From Clostridium sp. AM58-1XD (lineage in GTDB: Bacteria > Bacillota > Clostridia > Lachnospirales > Lachnospiraceae), in the NCBI RefSeq assembly GCF_003464085.1, contig NZ_QSDR01000004.1, positions 62,001-126,000 of the forward strand: a stretch of DNA of 64,000 bases. Direction: 5' to 3'. The position numbers and the translations under genes are program-made. The notes beneath the pieces are model-generated. The model made no database searches. It saw only the letters and a list, made by a program, of their open reading frames with translations, and was not told the DNA's origin. Each line of letters opens with the position of its first letter. Positions within the stretch are counted from its first letter, which is position 1. This document shows positions 58,324 to 64,000 of this stretch, piece by piece.

Positions 58324-59184
58324 TCAAAATATAGTCTTGTTTTTCATTCTTACCACAACCACTTGTGGTTTGTTGTTAAATCGAATCCGTATGGAGTGGG
58401 TGCCCAGCCCACGGCTTACGATCATTTTTTTGCCCTCTTCTTCAAATTCTCCGGCGCATCTGGGGAAGAAAAACTGGAACTGAGGCGTCATAAGCCCACC
58501 CAGCCATGGAAGGCGGATCGTTCCGCCATGGAAATGGCCTGACAGCGTAAGGTCGGCTCCCCATTCCCTGCACGCCTGAAAATACATTGGAGAGTGGGCA
58601 AGCAGAATCTGAAACCGCTCTCTTTCCGCCGTTCCGATACGCCGTTTAATGTCTCCGGCCTTCAGAACATCATGAGAAAACTTCCTGTAATATTTCTCCG
58701 GCAGATCGATCCCTGCAACAGCGATGTCATCAAATGCCGCTGCATTGTCATCCGACAGATACACAACGCCAGCCTTCTTCAGTTCTCTCCTGTATGTTTC
58801 ATACTGCCTTCCGTAGACGTCCGTTTCCCTTCTCATCCTCAGCTCATGATTTCCATTCCCATAGAATACAGGATATTTCTTCGCCAGCTGTTTTGTCAGT
58901 CTTTCCGCTATTTCCACACTCTGCTTTCCCTTGCAGACCATCATATCTCCGCCGATTAATATCAGATCAGGTTTCACTGCATCGATCGCTTCCAGGAGTT
59001 CTTCATTGTATGTACCGAATTCCTGATCGTGCAGATCGGAAAGGAACACGGCCGTCCTGTCCTTTTTTATCTTTGGAGAGCAGATTTCATACTCCTCTAC
59101 GGAAAAATGACGTTTCTCATATTCTGAACGGAGCAGACCGCCGATTCCGCCCGCCGCTGCTGCTCCGATGATCCATTTCCACAT
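58324..59184 (-). CDS. membrane-anchored metallophosphoesterase
   Basis: 286 residues. N-terminal hydrophobic segment (IIGAAAAGGIGGLL) then calcineurin-like phosphoesterase motifs: SDLHD (about 49), GGDMM (about 78), GNGNHE (about 110), and GHFHGG (about 215). The set binds two metal ions. Family resembles YkuE/LpxH-type enzymes that cleave phospho(di)ester lipids or act on the envelope. Substrate unknown. Confidence 0.88.
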   Translation of the reverse strand: MWKWIIGAAAAGGIGGLLRSEYEKRHFSVEEYEICSPKIKKDRTAVFLSDLHDQEFGTYNEELLEAIDAVKPDLILIGGDMMVCKGKQSVEIAERLTKQLAKKYPVFYGNGNHELRMRRETDVYGRQYETYRRELKKAGVVYLSDDNAAAFDDIAVAGIDLPEKYYRKFSHDVLKAGDIKRRIGTAERERFQILLAHSPMYFQACREWGADLTLSGHFHGGTIRLPWLGGLMTPQFQFFFPRCAGEFEEEGKKMIVSRGLGTHSIRIRFNNKPQVVVVRMKNKTIF

Positions 59185-59231
59185 AAATTACCCGCCTGTT
59201 TTAAAATATTCGTTATGGAACAACATCTTTT

Positions 59232-59417
59232 CTATGAAGCAAAAAATTCTGCCGCCGCCGCAAAAACACCTACGCCCATGACAACAAGACCGAGAATCTT
59301 TACTAATATTTCCGATTTTGCTCTCGGAAAGACCGCCTTGATTTTATCATATGGGCAGAATACCATAACTGCCCCTGCCGCGATTAACATAATATTCAGA
59401 ATCATATCCGCAATCAT
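59232..59417 (-). CDS. small two-helix membrane protein
   Basis: 61 residues with two hydrophobic segments (MILNIMLIAAGAVMVFC; ILVKILGLVVMGVGVFAAAA) joined by a short charged loop (PYDKIKAVFPRAKSE). GAGGAGA lies upstream of the ATG. Supported by the ribosome site and regular helix pattern; no family recognised. Confidence 0.6.
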   Translation of the reverse strand: MIADMILNIMLIAAGAVMVFCPYDKIKAVFPRAKSEILVKILGLVVMGVGVFAAAAEFFAS

Positions 59418-59581
59418 TCTATCTCTCCTCTTCCGTATTTATTAAAAACTGATTACAAGTATACAGGATTCTCCTTCCGAGGACAAGGGGTTTCCCAGTA
59501 AACAGAGGCGGCCTACAGACCGTTTCACCCCGTTTCCCATTCCCTATCGGCTTTTACCACGTCTTGATCAGCCGGAAATCA

Positions 59582-60112
59582 TCAAACTGCGTGATATTCA
59601 AAATTTAACTTCCCAAATGTTTTCTCATTTATCGTCAGAGCGCCTTTTTCAAAGCTTGTCTGAACCATTCCCGCTTTCTCCATGGCCCGCCTGGAACCAA
59701 TATTTTCTTCTGCACACCAGGCCGTAACAACGGATATCCCCTCCTCTTCCGTCAAATAAACAATGACACGCCGTAATGCCTCGCTTGCAAATCCCTTCCC
59801 CCAGCTGCCGCGTACGATACTTATTCCAACCTCAATCCTGTCTTCGTTCTGTTTATAGTCATAAGCGCCAATTGTCCCTACCAGCTGACCTTCGAATTGA
59901 ATGGCCCAGCCATAAAAACATGGATTGCTGTAGTTATCTATAAAATGACGGATTGTTTCCTGAGCCATTTCCTCTGTCTTGTACGGATTCCAACCAGAAT
60001 ACTCATACATTTCTTTGTCTCTGCCGAAACGCATGTGCAAGATCTGCCCATCCCCAGGTTCATGCCGCCTCAAAATCAGTCTTTCTGTTTCCATCTTAAC
60101 CGTACCCTGCAT
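59582..60112 (-). CDS. GNAT-family N-acetyltransferase (RimJ/RimL type)
   Basis: 176 residues from ATG 60112 (GGAGG 8 bases upstream). Family start METERLILRRHEPGDG; acetyl-CoA motif A region VEVGISIVRGSWGKGFASEALRR-like (here split as RIEVGISIVRGSWGKGFA and SEALRRVIVYL) and the C-terminal NIGSRRAMEKAGM. RimJ/RimL relatives acetylate ribosomal proteins or small amines; substrate unknown. Confidence 0.85.
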   Translation of the reverse strand: MQGTVKMETERLILRRHEPGDGQILHMRFGRDKEMYEYSGWNPYKTEEMAQETIRHFIDNYSNPCFYGWAIQFEGQLVGTIGAYDYKQNEDRIEVGISIVRGSWGKGFASEALRRVIVYLTEEEGISVVTAWCAEENIGSRRAMEKAGMVQTSFEKGALTINEKTFGKLNFEYHAV

Positions 60113-60258
60113 ATCTGGTACCTCCTCCTTCATAAACTTCCGGCTTGCCTCTTTGTTACTTACATTTTACCACAATTTCAGTAACCTTTGGAAAAAACGA
60201 TAGACTTCATCCTCTTCCTGCGCCTGCCCTCACAACCACTGCCTTCAAGGATGCAAAA

Positions 60259-60294
60259 TGCCCCAGGCTGCCGTTAATCAGCGGGCCCAGGGCA
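60259..60294 (-). terminator. terminator of the tct operon
   Basis: A GC-rich hairpin (TGCCCCAGGC...GGGCCCAGGGCA) followed by ATTTTGC on the minus strand, about 30 bases after the tctC stop. Confidence 0.6.
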
Positions 60295-60322
60295 ATTTAT
60301 ATGTCAGCTGTGCGCTGCGTTT

Positions 60323-61339
60323 TTATTTCATGGATTCTAACGTCGTCGCTTCCGTATCCAGCATCGTCTGCTTCGTGGTTTCCGGGTCTTCAAACTGGCT
60401 TACCAGCAGATTTTTATCCAGATAATTCGTCTTCCACTCTTCTGTTTCCGATACCTTTTTAAGCACGCCGCTCCAGTATTCCAGGCCTTTTGCAGTCATA
60501 TTCTTAGGACCGATTACGCCACGCCATACCGGATATTCTACGTTATTATATCCCAGTTCCTCCATCGTAGGCGCTTCCTCAAAAGGAGCTGCAAACCGTT
60601 CCGTACTGAAAGCAACTACCGGGGCAATGTCTCCTGCCTCTACATATTCCTTAGAAGCCGCCGGCTTGGCAATCCCTATATTGATATGCCCCCCTAAGAG
60701 CGCGGTAATGGTCTCGGAAGACGATCCGTAAACGATGTATGAAAACTGATCCTTTAATCCCAGTTCCTCGGCAAGGAGCTCAAATACCGCTTTTTCATCG
60801 CTGGCCGTTCCTCCCACAGCGATCTTCGTACCGCTTTTCGCCGCTTCTACAATCTCTTCAAAACTCTTATACTCGTTCTTTGTGTTAACGAATGCCAGAT
60901 GTTTATCCGCAGCCAGAATTGCTACAGGAGTAAAGTCTTCCATCGTCAGTCCGCCGTTGGAAAGCATGGCCGCCAGGTCTCCGGCGCTGAAGCAAAGCAG
61001 TGTGGAATCCACATTCTTAGCGGTGCTCACCTGCCTTCTGGAAATCTGTCCGTTTCCATCCTGAAGGTTGTTTACAATAAAGGGCACGTCCACCAACTTA
61101 TTAGCGCTTGCAATATCGGTGATCGTTCTCGTAAAGATATCGCTTCCCCCGCCGGCCTTTGAGCTTACGAGAAAATCCACATTGCCACTGAGCTTAAATT
61201 CCTCTGCCTTTTCCGCCTGTGTTTCCTGTTTTCCACTTCCAGCAGTTTGTTCCGTACCCTTCGTCCCCTGGCTTTGGCATGCCGTAAGCCCCATTGACAG
61301 CACCATCGCCGCCACACATAAGTATACTTTCTTTGTCAT
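60323..61339 (-). CDS. tctC: tripartite tricarboxylate transporter substrate-binding lipoprotein (TctC)
   Basis: 338 residues. Lipobox LTAC at the N-terminus (MVLSMGLTACQSQ) and a Bug/TctC-type binding domain (VDFLVSSKAGGGSDIFTRTI, AVGGTASDEKAVFELLAEE, EAPTMEELGYNNVEYPVWRG). It binds a carboxylate outside the cell and hands it to TctAB. Gene order tctB-tctA-tctC; ligand not predictable. Confidence 0.9.
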   Translation of the reverse strand: MTKKVYLCVAAMVLSMGLTACQSQGTKGTEQTAGSGKQETQAEKAEEFKLSGNVDFLVSSKAGGGSDIFTRTITDIASANKLVDVPFIVNNLQDGNGQISRRQVSTAKNVDSTLLCFSAGDLAAMLSNGGLTMEDFTPVAILAADKHLAFVNTKNEYKSFEEIVEAAKSGTKIAVGGTASDEKAVFELLAEELGLKDQFSYIVYGSSSETITALLGGHINIGIAKPAASKEYVEAGDIAPVVAFSTERFAAPFEEAPTMEELGYNNVEYPVWRGVIGPKNMTAKGLEYWSGVLKKVSETEEWKTNYLDKNLLVSQFEDPETTKQTMLDTEATTLESMK

Positions 61340-61357
61340 AATAAATTTCCTCCTAAA

Positions 61358-62872
61358 TTATATTTTTTTAACTTTTTTCATGATTGATTTAACCAGCGGT
61401 ACGCCTATAATAATGAAAAATATGATCATCAGCACCAAACTGATGGGGCGGCGGAAGAAAATTCCCAGGCTTCCCTGTGTAATGATCATTGTCCTCCTGA
61501 TATTCGTTTCCAGCGTAGACGACAGAATAAAGGAGAGAAGCAGCGGCGCTACGGGATAATCCATTTTTTTAAACAAATATCCTAATATCCCTCCGGCTAT
61601 CATGATAATAACTCCGAACATGGAGTTACTCGTGGCATATGAGCCGACGAAACAGATTGTAATGATAGACGGGATCATGACTCCTACCGGAACCATGAGA
61701 AGCTTAATCAGCCAAGGGATCGTAACAAGGGCGATCATGACCGCAATAAAATTCGACACAAACAGAGAAGCAATCAGTCCCCAGGCAAATTCCGGTTCGC
61801 TGGAAAACAGCATGGGACCGGGATTCAATCCCCACATCATCAGCCCTCCAAGGAGTACCGCCGTCGTTCCGCTTCCCGGAATCCCCAGGGAAAGCAAAGG
61901 GCCAAAGGCGCCTGCGGCCGCCGCATTATTAGCGGCTTCAGAAGCGGCAATCCCCTCGACTGCTCCTTCTCCAAGAGGCACTTCATTTTTAAAAAACTTT
62001 TTCTGTAAGGCATATCCCAGAAAGGAACCGGTCGTAGCTCCTGCTCCCGGCAGAAATCCTATAAAAGTTCCCAAAAATCCCGACCGCAAAACCGGAGGAA
62101 GAATTCGTTTCATCTCTTTGGCCGAAAGGAGGCTTCCCCTCAATGTAAGATTTTTCGCCATGGAATCATCTGCTTTTTTACTCCTGTCTGCAACCGCCAG
62201 ATCAAAAACCTGAGCCATCCCTACGAATCCGATTACAAGGGGGATAAAATTAATCCCTCCCAAAAGGTATTCATTTCCGAAATCGTACCGGATTGTGCCG
62301 GATACAATGTCAATTCCCATGGTGGCGATCATAATCCCAATACAGGTAGAAACAATCCCTTTTAGGGGATTTTCCCCTACCAGCCAGCTGATCGAAGTCA
62401 TGGCTACAAGCATCATGGCAGACATCTCGGAAGGGCCGAAATTCAAACCGAACTTCGCCAGCGCCGGTCCGATAAATACCAGGATTACCATACCGATCAA
62501 ACCGCCCATAAAAGAAGCCATATTGGCCGCAAACAACGCCTTTCCCGGATAACCCTTCCTGGCCAGAGGATATCCGTCCAGAGCCGTCATGACCGCCGGG
62601 GCGTCACCCGGAATGTTAATCAATATAGCACTGAACGCTCCGCCGAACATATTGGCATAGTAAATTGCTCCCAGCATAATAATGGCCGTGACCGGATTGA
62701 ATTTAAATGTCAGCGGAAGCAGCAGGGCGCATCCGGCCAGGGAACCGATTCCTGGCATAGCCCCAACGATCAGGCCGAGTACCGCTCCTAACAGCGCGGC
62801 TCCAATATTATTCGCCTGAAGCGCCACGCCAAATCCCTGAAACAGTAACGTTAAAGAATCCATTGATACCAC
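61358..62872 (-). CDS. tctA: tripartite tricarboxylate transporter permease TctA
   Basis: 504 residues, usual length. Polytopic protein with the family blocks LGLIVGAMPGIGSLAGCALLLPLTF (first 20: GLIVGAMPGIGSLAGCALLL), NIPGDAPAVMTALDGYPLA, GFLPGAGATTGSFLGYAL and SLGIPGSGTTAVLLGGLM. Forms the sodium- or proton-driven channel with TctB and is fed by TctC. Confidence 0.94.
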   Translation of the reverse strand: MVSMDSLTLLFQGFGVALQANNIGAALLGAVLGLIVGAMPGIGSLAGCALLLPLTFKFNPVTAIIMLGAIYYANMFGGAFSAILINIPGDAPAVMTALDGYPLARKGYPGKALFAANMASFMGGLIGMVILVFIGPALAKFGLNFGPSEMSAMMLVAMTSISWLVGENPLKGIVSTCIGIMIATMGIDIVSGTIRYDFGNEYLLGGINFIPLVIGFVGMAQVFDLAVADRSKKADDSMAKNLTLRGSLLSAKEMKRILPPVLRSGFLGTFIGFLPGAGATTGSFLGYALQKKFFKNEVPLGEGAVEGIAASEAANNAAAAGAFGPLLSLGIPGSGTTAVLLGGLMMWGLNPGPMLFSSEPEFAWGLIASLFVSNFIAVMIALVTIPWLIKLLMVPVGVMIPSIITICFVGSYATSNSMFGVIIMIAGGILGYLFKKMDYPVAPLLLSFILSSTLETNIRRTMIITQGSLGIFFRRPISLVLMIIFFIIIGVPLVKSIMKKVKKI

Positions 62873-62879
62873 CTCCTCG

Positions 62880-63326
62880 TTATATCATTTCAAATAATAG
62901 TCCTTCCGGAAACGGAACCTTCAGCCACACTGCGAATGTTCCGTAGACGATGGCCGTCATCACAACTGTGGCAATTATGATCGTCTTTACCGGCATCCGC
63001 TCAATCAAAGCCAGCCAGCCGATATAAAAAATCAGCAGTACGGGAAGCAGACCGACCAGCCATGTTCCGGCCAGAACGAAGCAGATCCCGGCTATCACAT
63101 AAATGGCCTGTTTTTCAAATACAGGAGCCTCTTCTTTAAAACTCTGCCTGATCGTAAAAATGCTGGCACAGGCCAGTACTACGGCGACAACAACCGGAAA
63201 AAAACCTGACAGCGGGCCGTCTCCCTCTTTCCAAAGTCCGTATTTGCTGATTCCAAGATATATCCACACAATTGCCATCGCCAACGTAGCAATTCCCATC
63301 CAGAAACGGCAGCTTATTTTTTTCAT
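62880..63326 (-). CDS. tctB: tripartite tricarboxylate transporter small membrane protein TctB
   Basis: 148 residues with four hydrophobic segments (for example FFPVVVAVVLACASIFTI, LVGLLPVLLIFYIGWLALI, IIIATVVMTAIVYGTFAVWL). Its ATG overlaps the stop of the upstream glucosidase gene (ATGA), so the transporter is probably expressed with it. Confidence 0.9.
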   Translation of the reverse strand: MKKISCRFWMGIATLAMAIVWIYLGISKYGLWKEGDGPLSGFFPVVVAVVLACASIFTIRQSFKEEAPVFEKQAIYVIAGICFVLAGTWLVGLLPVLLIFYIGWLALIERMPVKTIIIATVVMTAIVYGTFAVWLKVPFPEGLLFEMI

Positions 63327-64000
63327 CCCTTCTCCTCCTGATTCTTCCAGTAATATACTCTCGCTTCATAGGGCCTTAACAAAATCTTCTCCTCCCGGCA
63401 GACGGCGGGATAATTGGATATCAGTATCTCCGCTTCATCCAGAAGTCTTCCTGTCCTGTTCTCTAATTCCGGCGTCTTATCCTTAAAATTCAGAACAACA
63501 AGAAGTTTCTGCCCCTGATAATTTCTTTCATACACAAAGACCTCTTCGCTCTCCGCTTCATACTCCTTAAAGTCTCCATATACAATGATCTTGTATTCTT
63601 TGCGCAGGCGTATCAGTTTTTGATAGTACCTCAGTACGGAGCCGGAATCCCGCATCTCGTCCTCCGCATTGATTTCCCTATAATTAGGATTCACCGATAA
63701 CCATGGCGTTCCCTCTGAAAAGCCTGCGTTTTTTCTGCTGTTCCACTGCATCGGAGTTCTGGCGTTATCTCTCCCTCTATAATAGATTCTCCTCATAATC
63801 TCTTCCGGTTGAAAACCTTTTTCCGTCATGTCCCTGTAAAGGTTTAGTATCTGTATATCCTTGTAATATGTAATATCCGGAAATTTCACATTCGTCATCC
63901 CCAGTTCTTCGCCCTGATAGATATAAGGCGTTCCCTGAAGGGTGTGGATCATGGTCGCCAGCATTTTTGCGCTTTCATCGTGATAGACGCCGTCATTTCC
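63323..64000 (-). CDS. GH13 alpha-glucosidase (oligo-1,6-glucosidase / trehalose-6-phosphate hydrolase type), C-terminal part
   Basis: The gene runs off the right edge; 226 codons including the stop are seen. Signatures: TPYIYQGEELGMTNVKF, RDNARTPMQWN and NPNYREIN, typical of oligo-1,6-glucosidase and trehalose-6-phosphate hydrolase. The catalytic Asp/Glu lie beyond the window. The C-terminal beta domain is complete (LLVVLNFKDKTPEL to YYWKNQEEKG). Its stop overlaps the tctB start. Activity cannot be narrowed further from this end. Confidence 0.85.
   Translation of the reverse strand, partial: GNDGVYHDESAKMLATMIHTLQGTPYIYQGEELGMTNVKFPDITYYKDIQILNLYRDMTEKGFQPEEIMRRIYYRGRDNARTPMQWNSRKNAGFSEGTPWLSVNPNYREINAEDEMRDSGSVLRYYQKLIRLRKEYKIIVYGDFKEYEAESEEVFVYERNYQGQKLLVVLNFKDKTPELENRTGRLLDEAEILISNYPAVCREEKILLRPYEARVYYWKNQEEKG

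Overview
The window looks like chromosome of an anaerobic, spore-forming Lachnospiraceae-type Clostridia. The basis is a clostridial nusB-xseA-xseB-ispA-dxs-tlyA-nadK-argR-recN-spoIVB gene string, two oxygen-sensitive class III ribonucleotide reductases, CstA, Asp23, ScpAB and a TctABC uptake system. Most genes lie on the minus strand. No tRNA, rRNA, CRISPR array, transposase or integrase was found.

Layout. 1-3.2 kb: an AlgI/AlgJ-like pair (MBOAT acyltransferase and DHHW protein) that probably acylates a surface or exported product. 3.6-7.2 kb: a one-module NRPS-like gene (A-T-C plus a stub of a second A domain), divergent from a TetR regulator (7.5 kb). 8.1-8.9 kb: a small-molecule methyltransferase. 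9.0-30.6 kb: a 21.6 kb defence island, one minus-strand operon behind a consensus-like promoter at 30351-30379. Its genes, in transcription order, are a small HTH protein, an SNF2-type helicase (DrmD-like), a giant Eco57I/PglX-type adenine methylase (DrmMI-like), an OLD-family ATPase-TOPRIM nuclease (GajA-like), a compact UvrD-like helicase (GajB-like), a roughly 2120-residue DUF1998 helicase (DrmA/DrmB/DruE-like), an SF1 helicase with a RelE/ParE-like N-terminus, a 100-residue protein, and an AlbA_2 regulator. This reads as a DISARM-like core without the phospholipase-D gene drmC, and with a Gabija-like nuclease/helicase pair nested inside. It is my main candidate for an under-described system. 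The island is bracketed by a perfect 104-bp direct repeat (8933-9036 and 30624-30727) taken from the 3' end of spoIVB, exactly where spo0A normally follows spoIVB. No spo0A is present in the window.

30.6-40.7 kb: the sporulation/isoprenoid/DNA-repair operon. 41-42.5 kb: cstA. 42.8-47.5 kb: a membrane protein, a YyaL-type protein and a Rieske-FAD oxidoreductase. 47.7 kb: Asp23. 48.5-50.9 kb: an NrdD with a fused thioredoxin-like tail. 51-58.2 kb: an scpA-scpB-nrdD-nrdG-dut-TPR lipoprotein-hflX string. 58.3-60.1 kb: a phosphoesterase, a small membrane protein and a GNAT. 60.3-63.3 kb: tctB-tctA-tctC. 63.3 kb to the edge: the C-terminal part of a GH13 glucosidase whose stop overlaps the tctB start.

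Eleven genes carry twelve frameshifts. Every one is repaired by adding a single base to a short homopolymer, and the repaired lengths are all divisible by three. Several of these genes (dxs, ispA, cstA, nrdD, nrdG) are housekeeping genes, so consensus deletion errors are the simplest cause. I annotate the repaired genes. Two kinds of intergenic repeat also stand out: a three-copy hairpin family with a conserved loop (42.7, 47.6, 48.3 kb) and GC-rich blocks at 37.8 and 48.1 kb.
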